Source: Rhizobium leguminosarum bv. trifolii WSM2297 (GTDB lineage Bacteria > Pseudomonadota > Alphaproteobacteria > Rhizobiales > Rhizobiaceae). Taken from it: a DNA stretch of 64,000 bases. Both the position numbers and the translations under genes were made by a program. The DNA is taken from positions 339,011 through 403,010 of the forward strand of contig NZ_JH719395.1 in the NCBI RefSeq assembly GCF_000271845.1, in the 5' to 3' direction. Below the pieces are notes generated by a model, which made no database searches, was not told the DNA's origin, and saw nothing but the letters and a program-made list of their open reading frames with translations. This document shows positions 9,966 through 18,290 of this stretch, one piece after another (position 1 is the stretch's first letter; every line of letters begins with the position of its first letter).

Positions 9966-10516
9966 TTTACCTCCTGGAGAAGTGAGCCCGCCAACCCAAT
10001 AATACGCACCTCAAGGGTACGGCGGAGTTTGACGGCAGTGTGGTGTCGTTGTGGTATTAACGTGATTAGCGCCGAAGGCGCTCGCGGCAGGCGAGGGGCG
10101 CTGGTGATGGATGCGCGCATTCGGACCGGCTCGCCTTCATCTCAAGAATGATGAGCGCCATAGAAGATCTCGACGTTGACAGGGGGCGGGAAGATGATGA
10201 AAAGTGCCGCAATTCGGATTTCTTCTGCTCGGGCGGGCGGTAACCAGTCGTCGCTTCGACCCCAATGGTTGTGACCATTTGCAGTAAATAACGCAGCCGA
10301 ATACCCTTCGAGGGTGTGGCATCAAAGAAATCCATTAGTTCTTTTTGGCGCTTCTCCAATTACGCGAGGCGATATTTGTCGCCTTTTGTTAAGGTTATAC
10401 AGAGATTGAATATGAAATACCAGATTTCGGAATTAAATGACGTGAAACCTCTTCGCATCCATACGAATAGGTGTAGATTAAAAACGTTCCTGTCACAAAC
10501 AGCCTAGTGCGAGCGC
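9966..10516. other. Long intergenic stretch without a convincing gene
   Basis: The left part (about 10060-10150) is GC-rich with short inverted motifs (GCGCCGAAGGCGC at 10070-10082). The right part (10350-10500) is clearly more AT-rich than the coding neighbours. A 97-codon minus-strand frame (10066-10359) has no recognisable motif, poor codon use at its C-terminal end and no good ribosome site, so I do not call it. It could be a decayed small gene. Confidence 0.5.
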
Positions 10517-10735
10517 ATGGCGGAAATGAAGCAGACTCTCACTTGCAAGCAAGCCCTCGCCGGCGCATTCCAGGCTTTATCAGACGAGGCCGTCAAAGCC
10601 GGCTGGCCGGAGGGCGATGTCGTCCTCGCGCTTGCTGAACTCGCTGAGGAGCAGGTGATCGAGATGACCGCCAAGGTGATCATGGAAGGCTCGATTCACC
10701 CCCAGCTCGCCGCCGCCAGCCGCCACAGCGGCTGA
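10517..10735 (+). CDS. Small conserved-type hypothetical protein, 72 aa
   Basis: Short alanine- and glutamate-rich helical protein with typical rhizobial codon use. No domain is recognised and there is no signal peptide or membrane segment. The upstream ribosome site is weak, and ATG 10526 is an alternative start. It converges tail-to-tail with the DUF982 gene, 2 nt apart. The function is unknown. Confidence 0.55.
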   Translation: MAEMKQTLTCKQALAGAFQALSDEAVKAGWPEGDVVLALAELAEEQVIEMTAKVIMEGSIHPQLAAASRHSG

Positions 10736-10737
10736 TT

Positions 10738-10980
10738 TCACAGCAGCAATCCCGCCGTCTTCGCGGCCGTGATGAAGGAAGCCTGTGCGGCGCGCGGGCT
10801 GCACAGCCCGTCGAGCGCATCCAGGCAGTGCTGGCGCGCGATGCGATAGTCCCGCCCACGCTTGTTCGGCCATCGTTTCAAATACTCGACCGCTTCCCAA
10901 ACCGTGGAAACGATCAAGCTGCGGTTTTGAGAAAAGACCCGGACGGGGGAGGGAAAGCGTATTTCACTCAACGTCAGCAC
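10738..10980 (-). CDS. DUF982-family small protein
   Basis: An 80-aa protein with the DUF982 layout: an N-terminal strand region (SEIRFPSPVRVF), then WEAVEYLKRWPNKRG, then a helical C-terminus (CLDALDGLCSPRAAQASFI). DUF982 proteins are common, often multicopy, in Rhizobium and have no known biochemical role. I chose GTG 10980 because AGGAA lies just upstream on this strand. The longer frame back to 11178 adds Arg-rich sequence with no family match. Confidence 0.75.
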   Translation of the reverse strand: MLTLSEIRFPSPVRVFSQNRSLIVSTVWEAVEYLKRWPNKRGRDYRIARQHCLDALDGLCSPRAAQASFITAAKTAGLLL

Positions 10981-11162
10981 TCGCTGATTCCTGCTGCAAC
11001 GCGCCCAAAACGCGCGGGCTGATATTTTGTTCCCTAATTTTGTTCTGGAGAAATTTGCATAGTTGCTAAAGTTCGGGCCCTCGCGCATAATCATTTTTGC
11101 CGGTTGCGGAGGGCGGCCGGCAATGCAAGCGTGGATGCGTTTGCCCTCGGAGGGAATGCGGC

Positions 11163-11378
11163 GTGATGTTACGATCATCTATTCATCCGCATGATTTACC
11201 GCTGTTTTCGGAAGATCTAGATCTGCTTTCTCAGGTGCTCGACAAGGTCTGCGATGAACGCGGCCTCGTCAGGACGACACCCGAGGCCGAGCGGATCGGC
11301 GCGGTCATCATTCAGCTCTACAGGCAGGGCGTGAAGGACAGCGGTAAACTCGCCGATCTGGCAAAAACCTATCTCTGA
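11163..11378 (+). CDS. Small hypothetical protein, 71 aa
   Basis: Mostly helical, soluble protein ending GVKDSGKLADLAKTYL. It probably starts at GTG 11163, 8 nt after GGAGGG (11149-11154); ATG 11166 is the alternative. No domain is recognised. Small proteins of this sort sit near DUF982 genes in rhizobia, but no function can be assigned. Confidence 0.6.
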   Translation: MMLRSSIHPHDLPLFSEDLDLLSQVLDKVCDERGLVRTTPEAERIGAVIIQLYRQGVKDSGKLADLAKTYL

Positions 11379-11482
11379 CGCTCAGTTCTGCTCGATCGAG
11401 ATTCATGCCGATGCTCGTCGCGATTCCCTGCGGCTTGTTTTTCCAGTGGTCGATGTGAGCCGAGAGGCCGATGGCATCATCT

Positions 11483-11776
11483 CTAGTCGTCGTTGGCGGC
11501 GTTGAGATTTTCCGGCCGAATACCATCGTCGCTGATGGTGCGCGCACGCAATCGGATGCCGGGGCCCCCTTCATCCTGATTGCCGCTCGACAGAAAGATA
11601 ATGCCGTGCGCCTCGAGCGTGCTGCGCACATCGAACAGCGCGTGGGGTTCCCCCGCAAATTCCCCATTTTCCAGCGCCGCGACGGTCTCGACCGGCAAGC
11701 CGCTTGCGGCGGCGAGTTCTTCGATACTCATCCCGATCATGGCGCGCGCGCCGCGTATCTGTGTCGCTGTTATCAT
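11483..11776 (-). CDS. XRE-like helix-turn-helix protein
   Basis: A 97-aa protein whose first 60 residues form an XRE/Cro-type HTH: ITATQIRGARAMIGMSIEEL, then an AAASGLPVETVAALENG recognition region. The C-terminal tail includes LEAHGIIFLSSG, a strand often seen after the HTH in rhizobial single-domain regulators. It is a likely DNA-binding regulator of unknown target. No toxin partner or phage gene lies next to it. Confidence 0.75.
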   Translation of the reverse strand: MITATQIRGARAMIGMSIEELAAASGLPVETVAALENGEFAGEPHALFDVRSTLEAHGIIFLSSGNQDEGGPGIRLRARTISDDGIRPENLNAANDD

Positions 11777-11824
11777 GGCGGAAAATCTAGCGCATTTACC
11801 GCACTTCTCAAGTGGGGCGGGCCA

Positions 11825-13006
11825 TCAAGCGTCCTTCAATTTCACGCCGAACAGATCGTCGTGCATGCGTTCGACCGCGACTCCCATGCCTCCCATCAGG
11901 GCGGCCCGATTGCCAAAGCAGCTGATCTCGATGCGCGGCGGATAAGGCGTGCACCGTGGCAGGAAACCGCGGATGGCGTTTACAAGTTCCGGTCTTGCGC
12001 CGATGCTGCCGCCGGTGATCACCAGTTCGGGATCGAGAGTCGCTCCGATCGCGGCAATGGCGAGCGCCACCAGCCTTGCCGTCTCTTCGATGGCGGCAAC
12101 GGCGCTGGTCTCTCCCGCATTGAACGCGGCAAAGAGATCGGCCACGGTGGAGGCGTTGCGGCCGCCGAAACCGGTGTAGCGGCGTAACATCGCGACGCTG
12201 CCGACCACGCTCTCGAAGGTTCCAAGCGTAAACCCGCCGGGATCGAAAACATCTCCGCCGATCGGAAGATAGGCGATCTCGCCGGCCGCGCCATGCGCGC
12301 CGCGCAACAGAGCGCCATTGGCGATGATGCCCATGCCGACGCCCGTTCCAAGCGCGACGAAGGCAAAATTGTCGGTTTCGACGCCGTGTCCCCGCCATTT
12401 CTCCCCTTGTGCGGCGAGGTTGACGTCATTTTCGACGATCACCGGTATGCCCATTCTGTCGCTGAAGACCTGCCGCAGATTGATCGCGTCGATGCCGGGG
12501 ATATTCGGCGCCACATTGATATGGCCGGTGGCCGGATCGAGCACGCCGGGGCTGCCCAGAACGACGAGACGGAGCTTGTCGGCGGTCGTTCCGGCAGCAA
12601 GCGCGAGTTCAGCGATAAGATCGCTGAACTGATTGACGAGATGCATTCCGCCGCGCGGGTCGGTGGCCGCTTTGGTTTCGGCAACGATGTTGCCCAACAG
12701 ATCACAGATCGCCGCAGCGATCTTGGTGCCGCCGAGATCGATGGAGACGGCGAGACCCGCCCTGGCGTTGATTTCATAGGTAATCGCATTTCGGCCGGGG
12801 CGCCCATCGGTCTGGCCGACAGGTTGCAGCCATCCATCATCCTCGAGGTCGCGCACGACGTCGGAAATCGTCTGTTTCGACAGGCCGGTCAACTTGGCGA
12901 TATCGGCACGGGAGATCGACCCGTTCGCCAACACGGTCCGGATCACGGCATGGGTTGAGATTTTTCGTGCGATGGGAGTCTGCGTGGCAGAGGGTGTCGG
13001 TGCCAT
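11825..13006 (-). CDS. ROK-family transcriptional regulator
   Basis: A 393-aa sugar-responsive repressor. The N-terminal winged HTH (about residues 17-65, with SRADIAKLTGLSKQTISDVV) is followed by the ROK sugar-kinase fold with the phosphate-binding IDLGGTK (Asp90) and the VENDVN motif. The cysteine-rich zinc motif of many ROK proteins is not visible. ATG 13006 is preferred over TTG 13024. It is divergent from the glycosidase gene at 13362 and close to a sugar ABC importer, so it probably represses them. The inverted repeat at 13023-13048 just upstream may be its own operator. Confidence 0.85.
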   Translation of the reverse strand: MAPTPSATQTPIARKISTHAVIRTVLANGSISRADIAKLTGLSKQTISDVVRDLEDDGWLQPVGQTDGRPGRNAITYEINARAGLAVSIDLGGTKIAAAICDLLGNIVAETKAATDPRGGMHLVNQFSDLIAELALAAGTTADKLRLVVLGSPGVLDPATGHINVAPNIPGIDAINLRQVFSDRMGIPVIVENDVNLAAQGEKWRGHGVETDNFAFVALGTGVGMGIIANGALLRGAHGAAGEIAYLPIGGDVFDPGGFTLGTFESVVGSVAMLRRYTGFGGRNASTVADLFAAFNAGETSAVAAIEETARLVALAIAAIGATLDPELVITGGSIGARPELVNAIRGFLPRCTPYPPRIEISCFGNRAALMGGMGVAVERMHDDLFGVKLKDA

Positions 13007-13022
13007 CCGGCTAGCTCGTTCC

Positions 13023-13048
13023 AATTAGTTCGGAGCACATACCTAATT
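13023..13048. promoter_or_regulatory. Candidate ROK operator (inverted repeat)
   Basis: AATTAG at 13023-13028 and CTAATT at 13043-13048 form a 6-bp inverted repeat with a 14-bp spacer. It lies immediately upstream of the ROK gene start in an otherwise non-coding stretch, consistent with autoregulation by a dimeric repressor. The assignment rests on position and symmetry only. Confidence 0.4.
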
Positions 13049-13153
13049 AAGAGCCGATATTGACCTGCAACGATTTGGAAAGGGCAGAGTGCGGTTCAAC
13101 TTCGTCATCTTATTGGAGTTCAGTACACCCAAGGCGGCAATTTGTCTATGTCC

Positions 13154-13207
13154 TTGACAATCGGAAGGTCGCCTGTAGGCTCATATCAACGCGCAATGAA
13201 TTGCGCG
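13154..13207 (+). promoter_or_regulatory. Candidate promoter and 18-bp palindromic operator for the glycosidase gene
   Basis: A perfect -35 box TTGACA (13154-13159) is 16 bp from TAGGCT (13176-13181). Just past the expected start lies the palindrome CGCGCAATGAATTGCGCG at 13190-13207, where a repressor would block transcription. The leader to the gene start at 13362 is about 170 nt. The rest of the 13007-13361 gap holds no gene. The sugar-repressor reading is inferred. Confidence 0.5.
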
Positions 13208-13361
13208 ACGAAAGAGGGTCGAGGACAAGTATGCGCCACCCGCATCGTCTGGATAGCCGCGCGCTCGCCAAGGTCGCCCGAAGAGGAACCGGCCTCGGCT
13301 CGCCCCTCTCTTTTTCTCTTTCGCGTTCTGCAGTCGCTTCAACCGGGCTGGGGTTTTATCC

Positions 13362-15119
13362 ATGATAAAGCCTTTGACCGATGGACAGCTTTCCGCCGAA
13401 CAAGGCGTTTTACTGCCAGTCATGGCGCCACGCCTTCAGGCGGATGTTCATCCGGACGGATATGCCGATCTCGCTTTGTGGGGCGCCGGCAGTCTGGGGC
13501 GCGTGCGGTTTTCTGCCATCGTCGGCCCTTATACCTATGCGCCGAACCGACTGGTCTCCAGACAGGGCGGTATATTCGTCGCGCAGTCGCTGCCGGTGAT
13601 GCTGATCAGCGGCGTCCGTCTTCAAGGCGTATATCCGGCGCGTCGTTGCGCCTGGTGGCATGAGCCGGTCGGGGAAGGCGCGAGGGTGCGGGTGACCCGG
13701 GACCAACACCGGCAGACTGCCGAAATGGGCTGGGGCGTGCTGATCGTGGACGTTCTCGGTGCCGATCTGCGGATTGCCGTCGGCGCCTCGAGAGACGAGG
13801 CTGAAAAAGCGCTTACCCTCACCAGCGAAGCGATCGTTGCCGAAGCCGGCGAATATGTCGCGCGTTGCGATCTGGCGCCCGACGCCGACCCGCTGATGCG
13901 CAGCATGGTCAGCCAGGGCACCCATGCCGCCCTTTCCAGCATCAGGCGCGACGAAAACGGCGCCTTCGCCGGTCTTGCCGCGGGGCAGGCCTATAGCGCT
14001 CCAGCCCGGACCTATTACCGCGATGGCTATTGGACGATGCAGCCGCTCCTGACGCTTGCACCGGAGGCGGTACGCGACGAGATCCGGTTGCTTGCCAAGG
14101 GGGTGCAGCCGGATGGAGAAGCCCCGAGCGGCGTGATCTTGACCGGGCCTGCGCAATCAGAGGCGTGGCAGCGCTTTGTCGAAGACAGCAAGGCCAATCC
14201 CAAAATCCATAAAAAGGCCGTTCCGGAATACCACAACCGTCCGCAAGACTGGTGGAGCGACCACTTCGACAGCCCGCTTTTCTTCATTCTTTTCATCGAC
14301 GACTATTTCAACGCAACGAAGGACATGGCCGAGGTGCATGCGCACTGGCCGACGATCAGGGCAATTGCGGATCGCTATCTCGGCCTGGCCGGTCCTGACA
14401 GCGTTCTGCCGGTAAAACCGCGCAACGATCGGGACTGGGCCGACAACGTCTATCGCGAGGGTCTGGTCTCTTATGATCTCGGTCTTTTCGTCGGCGCCAT
14501 GGATGCGGTGGCAAGGCTTGGCGACAGTCTTGATCCGACGCTTGCCGAACGCGCAGGCAAGACCGCACGTCTTGCCCGCGAGGAAATCGAGGCCAAGCTC
14601 TTCGTCCCGGCCACGGGTGGATATGTCGACTATGGAACGCCTGGCGCTTTTGTCGAGGATCATCTGGCCATCGACAGCCTGACCTTGTCGCGGTTCGGCG
14701 CAATTTCAAAACAGAAGTCCGTCGGCTTGCTGAGAGCCTTTGAAAGCCAACTGGAAACGCGTAACAATCAGGAGCAGCCCTATGGCAGCTGGGGTGTGAT
14801 GTGCGCCTATCCGCCATTCAAGCGGCCAGGCGATCTGCGATCCAAGACGGCTTTTCCCTACCGCTACCACAATGGCTCGGACTGGCCGTATTGGGATGGC
14901 GCCTATGCCGAAGAACGCCTTCGCCACGGACTTGGCGGGGCGCGCTACGCCCTGACGCGCTGGTGGGAAACCTGCCTCGACAATGGCTGGATCGGTGCGG
15001 TGGAATATTTCTCGCCGCCGTACGGGCGCGGCTCCCTGCTTCAGGGCTGGAGTGCCATGCCGGCAGCGGTCGTTTTGAAATATGGGCTTGACGCCGCAAA
15101 TGCGGAGCCAATCTCATGA
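13362..15119 (+). CDS. (alpha/alpha)6-barrel glycoside hydrolase-like protein
   Basis: A 585-aa protein without a signal peptide, so cytosolic. The N-terminal third is beta-rich; the rest shows the helical-hairpin pattern of six-hairpin glycosidases (trehalase, GH63 and debranching-type). Typical aromatic/acidic clusters include YYRDGYWTMQ, the QDWWSDHFDSP region, NDRDWADNVYREG, and near the end SDWPYWDGAYAE and VEYFSPPYGRGS. The exact family and substrate are not certain. Its place between a ROK repressor and a sugar ABC importer suggests that it hydrolyses the imported glucoside or oligosaccharide. It lacks an export signal, so the substrate must be taken up first. Confidence 0.7.
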   Translation: MIKPLTDGQLSAEQGVLLPVMAPRLQADVHPDGYADLALWGAGSLGRVRFSAIVGPYTYAPNRLVSRQGGIFVAQSLPVMLISGVRLQGVYPARRCAWWHEPVGEGARVRVTRDQHRQTAEMGWGVLIVDVLGADLRIAVGASRDEAEKALTLTSEAIVAEAGEYVARCDLAPDADPLMRSMVSQGTHAALSSIRRDENGAFAGLAAGQAYSAPARTYYRDGYWTMQPLLTLAPEAVRDEIRLLAKGVQPDGEAPSGVILTGPAQSEAWQRFVEDSKANPKIHKKAVPEYHNRPQDWWSDHFDSPLFFILFIDDYFNATKDMAEVHAHWPTIRAIADRYLGLAGPDSVLPVKPRNDRDWADNVYREGLVSYDLGLFVGAMDAVARLGDSLDPTLAERAGKTARLAREEIEAKLFVPATGGYVDYGTPGAFVEDHLAIDSLTLSRFGAISKQKSVGLLRAFESQLETRNNQEQPYGSWGVMCAYPPFKRPGDLRSKTAFPYRYHNGSDWPYWDGAYAEERLRHGLGGARYALTRWWETCLDNGWIGAVEYFSPPYGRGSLLQGWSAMPAAVVLKYGLDAANAEPIS

Positions 15120-15139
15120 ACATGACGGCTCGGTCGGTT

Positions 15140-15754
15140 CTAGTCAGATCCCTTATCGAGCCGCATGGCGAAGGCGACGGAGCCATCGCGTTCAAGTTCG
15201 GAAAAGCCAAGATGACGGTAGAAACCCCTGGCGCGTTCGTTGTTTGGATCGACACCGAGATGCACCGCTGCGACCCCGTGATTGCGGAGCGCTTCAAGCT
15301 CGGTGCTGATCATCCTGCGTCCCCAGCCACCGGCCTGAAGTCCGGGAAGAATGTTGATGTGAAGATGCGCCGGGTAGTCGTCTTCAAGCCACGTCGTTCC
15401 GTCGCGCGGATTTTGAATTCGTTCGATCGCGTCGGCATCGCGCGGAAGGGTGGCTGTCAGATCGGCGATCTGCTGGCGGACGAACGGCCACCAGTTTGCT
15501 TCCAGGTCGTTGTCGAACCGCCTCGTATCAGGCACCCCGACGACATAACCGACCGGCCGGTTGCCCTGAACCAGAACAAAGGCAAAGTCTCTGGCGAATT
15601 TGAGATAGGGTACCGACCAGATGTATCCGGGCAGATGCGGGTCGCTGTAAAGCGCGCTGGCATCCTCGCCGCCATTGGCAGTTTTCAGGCAGATGTCGAA
15701 AAGAGCGTCGATATCGGCTTCAATCGCCGGGCGGATGAAGCAGTTGCTGTCCAT
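15140..15754 (-). CDS. GNAT-family acetyltransferase
   Basis: A 204-aa GNAT protein. The fold is recognisable from FIRPAIEADIDALFDICLKT at the N-terminus, FVLVQGNRPVGYVVGVPD in the middle, the acetyl-CoA loop QAGGWGRRMI and the C-terminal VHLGVDPNNERARGFYRHLG. I start it at ATG 15754, which has GGAGG upstream; the frame is open to 15814. The YSDPHLPGYIW segment resembles the acetyltransferase-like domain found with O-GlcNAcases. It interrupts the sugar locus on the opposite strand, so it may act on a sugar or amino sugar, but this is inference. Confidence 0.8.
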   Translation of the reverse strand: MDSNCFIRPAIEADIDALFDICLKTANGGEDASALYSDPHLPGYIWSVPYLKFARDFAFVLVQGNRPVGYVVGVPDTRRFDNDLEANWWPFVRQQIADLTATLPRDADAIERIQNPRDGTTWLEDDYPAHLHINILPGLQAGGWGRRMISTELEALRNHGVAAVHLGVDPNNERARGFYRHLGFSELERDGSVAFAMRLDKGSD

Positions 15755-15931
15755 CGCTTTGCCACCTCCTGCGTGGCGCTTTGTCATTCTGGATCGCGAG
15801 AGGGGCCGATGCACTGACGATTACCTCAGATTCGCCGACCAGGCAAAGCTCTGGGGGAAGAAAACGTTCGGCCGGCGCCAGGTGCGAGGCTCGGACGGGG
15901 AGTGGAGAATAAACCAAATGAGGTGGAGCAG

Positions 15932-17266
15932 ATGAAAAGAACCGTGAAATCGATCAGCATACTGCCGGCATACCGATTGAAAGCAGCTGTCGCGCTTGCC
16001 GGCGCGGCGCTTGTGAGCTTCGGTCTTTCCGCCGCCCGGGCCGATGATCTGGCCGTGTGGGATGACCAGACCTTTGAAGGCCAGAGCGCGGTCATCGAGC
16101 AACTGAACAAGGAGTTCGAAGCCGCCCATCCCGGTGTCACGATCAAACGCACTGCGCGCACCTTCGATGACATGAAGCTGACGCTGAAGCTTGCAGTTTC
16201 GGCAGGCGATGGCCCCGTGATCACCAAGGTCAACCAGGGCGCCGGCGACATGGGCGCGATGGTCAAGGAAGGGTTGCTCCTGCCGGTTGACGAGTACATC
16301 CAGAAATATGGCTGGGATAAACGACAGTCGGATTCCGTGCTTGCCAGAGACCGCTGGGAGGGGACTAAATTCGGGGTCGGCAAAACCTACGGCATATCGG
16401 GTCTCGGCGAGATCGTCGGCCTTTACTACAATAAGAAGATCCTCGACGAAGCGGGGGTGGCGCTGCCAAAGACCTTCGAGGAGCTTTTGGCCGATCTCGA
16501 CAAGCTGAAGGAAAAAGGCGTTGCGCCCTTCATGATGGGCTCCGCCAAGCAGCATCTTGCCCTGCACATGATCGGCGCCATCGATCAAGCGCATATCGAC
16601 GCGTCCAATCGCGCCGAGCTTGACGACCTGATCTACGGCAAGGGCGGCTCCTGGAACACCAAGGGGAACATCGAATCGGCCAAACTCGTGCAGCAATGGG
16701 CACAGGGCGGCTATTTCTACCCCGGCTTCGAAGGCATCTCGGGTGACGACGCCGTCCAGCTTTTCATTTCCGGGCAGGGCGCATTCCTGATCTCCGGAAC
16801 CTGGTACTTCGGCGACATGCAAAACAATCCGGACATCGGCTTCATGGCCATTCCCGCGCCGAAGGGTGTCGCCAAACCCATGAGCGTCGGCGGTGTGGAT
16901 CTGGCCTGGGCGATCACGAGCCTTGCCAAAGACAAGGCGAAGCAGGACCTGGCCGGCGAGTACATCGACTATATGGTGTCTGAAAAGGCGGCTGAAAGCT
17001 GGGCCGCGGCAGGTTATCTTCCTGCAACATCGCTGCCGGCGGATGCAAAGCCCAAGCTCACGCCGCTGCTGACCTCCGGCATCGAGATGTGGAAGACACT
17101 CAACGCCAACGATGCGCTCGGCCATTACCCCGACTGGTCGAGCCCGACGATGCTGAAGACAATCGACGACAACACGCCCCTTCTATTGTCCGGCAAAATC
17201 ACGCCCGAAGCCTTTGTCGATGCCATGGACAAGGACTATCAGGCCTATTTGAAGGATAAGAAATAA
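15932..17266 (+). CDS. Sugar ABC transporter substrate-binding protein
   Basis: A 444-aa periplasmic solute-binding protein of the family-1 (MalE/UgpB) type. The signal peptide is about 36 residues, ending SAARA before DDLAVWDD. The body has the usual landmarks: FEAAHPGVTIKR, KTYGISGLGEIVGLYYNKKI, PKTFEELLADLDKLK and a C-terminal SGKITPEAFVDAMDKD. ATG 15932 is chosen for its strong AGGTGGAG (15921-15928). It is followed by a stable hairpin and two permease genes. The ligand is probably an oligosaccharide or glycoside, given the neighbouring glycosidase and ROK regulator. Confidence 0.9.
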   Translation: MKRTVKSISILPAYRLKAAVALAGAALVSFGLSAARADDLAVWDDQTFEGQSAVIEQLNKEFEAAHPGVTIKRTARTFDDMKLTLKLAVSAGDGPVITKVNQGAGDMGAMVKEGLLLPVDEYIQKYGWDKRQSDSVLARDRWEGTKFGVGKTYGISGLGEIVGLYYNKKILDEAGVALPKTFEELLADLDKLKEKGVAPFMMGSAKQHLALHMIGAIDQAHIDASNRAELDDLIYGKGGSWNTKGNIESAKLVQQWAQGGYFYPGFEGISGDDAVQLFISGQGAFLISGTWYFGDMQNNPDIGFMAIPAPKGVAKPMSVGGVDLAWAITSLAKDKAKQDLAGEYIDYMVSEKAAESWAAAGYLPATSLPADAKPKLTPLLTSGIEMWKTLNANDALGHYPDWSSPTMLKTIDDNTPLLLSGKITPEAFVDAMDKDYQAYLKDKK

Positions 17267-17273
17267 GAAGTGC

Positions 17274-17317
17274 GGACGCCGGTCACGACCGATCACTTAG
17301 CGGTCCGACCGGCGTCC
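17274..17317 (+). terminator. Strong intercistronic hairpin after the binding-protein gene
   Basis: GGACGCCGGTC (17274-17284) pairs perfectly with GACCGGCGTCC (17307-17317), and the loop contains a nested ACCG/CGGT pair. There is no U-tract, so it more likely stabilises the binding-protein message or partly attenuates the permease genes than stops transcription fully. This would give excess binding protein over permease. Confidence 0.6.
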
Positions 17318-17396
17318 TACCATCAAGTTAAAATGAGCGCTGCGAACTCACGGCTTGCTGCGCGATGACCAGAGCTTTGGCTTCATGGGGTACTGG

Positions 17397-18290
17397 ATGA
17401 AACGCTCCGCACTGGATGGCTCGCAACAGACCAATTTCATCTATTTATTGCCTGGATTGCTGCTTTATACGGCTTTTGTCTTTGGCCCGATTGTCGCGGC
17501 CTGGGGTTTGAGCCTGACCAGCTGGGACGGCTTGACCATGCCCAGATGGGTTGGCCTCGGCAATTACGCCGATCTCTTTTCCGACAGCCGTTTTTACATT
17601 GCCTTGCGCAACAATGCCGAGCTGATGATCTTCTACTGCGTCCTGCCGCTCGTGCTCGGCATAACGCTTGCCGCCTGTGTGTGGAATCTGAAGCAACGCG
17701 AGCAGCTAGCCCTCAGAACATTCCTGTTCCTGCCTTACATCATGCCGACCGCCGTGTTGGGCATCATCTGGGCATGGCTCTACAATCCTGCATTCGGCCC
17801 GTTCAACCAGTTTCTGAGAGCGGTCGGATTGGGCAGGTTCGCATTGCCCTGGCTTGGCGATTTCAATTTTGTCCTTCCCGCGGTCGGGATCGTCGCCACA
17901 TGGTATTTCTTCGGTTTTTGCATGGTCATCTTCCTCACCGGAATTCAGCGCATCGACCCGTCCCTTTTCGACGCTGCCAAGGTCGACGGCGCGTCGGGGC
18001 GTAAGACCTTCTTCTGGATAACGCTGCCGCTTCTCATGCCTGAGATCAGGGTGGTCTTGCTTCTGACGGTCATAGCCTCGATCAAAAGCTTCGACCTGAT
18101 TTTCACGATGACCCGCGGTGGACCCGCCAACGCGACGCTCGTGCCGAATATTTACATGTATCAGCTCGGCTTCGAGCTCAATCGGTTCGGCGCTGCGGCC
18201 GCCATCGCCATTGTCGGCGCCTTGCTGACTTTCGCAATCAACTATGCAATTCACCGGCTGGTGGGCTCAAGAAGCAAAGGATTGGCTTGA
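17397..18290 (+). CDS. Sugar ABC transporter permease 1 (MalF/UgpA type)
   Basis: A 297-aa inner-membrane protein with six predicted helices. The ABC-permease EAA loop is DAAKVDGASGRKTFFWITLP (near residue 200). The start at ATG 17397 is preceded by GGGG (17387-17390); the frame is open to 17355 through less plausible starts. It is translationally coupled to the second permease by a TGATG overlap. No ATP-binding subunit is encoded nearby, so the importer must borrow one. Confidence 0.88.
   Translation: MKRSALDGSQQTNFIYLLPGLLLYTAFVFGPIVAAWGLSLTSWDGLTMPRWVGLGNYADLFSDSRFYIALRNNAELMIFYCVLPLVLGITLAACVWNLKQREQLALRTFLFLPYIMPTAVLGIIWAWLYNPAFGPFNQFLRAVGLGRFALPWLGDFNFVLPAVGIVATWYFFGFCMVIFLTGIQRIDPSLFDAAKVDGASGRKTFFWITLPLLMPEIRVVLLLTVIASIKSFDLIFTMTRGGPANATLVPNIYMYQLGFELNRFGAAAAIAIVGALLTFAINYAIHRLVGSRSKGLA

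Noticed and set aside
10066..10359. A 97-codon minus-strand frame in the gap after the methyltransferase
   Set aside because: The codon use degrades along the frame, there is no ribosome site and no motif; noted only as a possible decayed gene.
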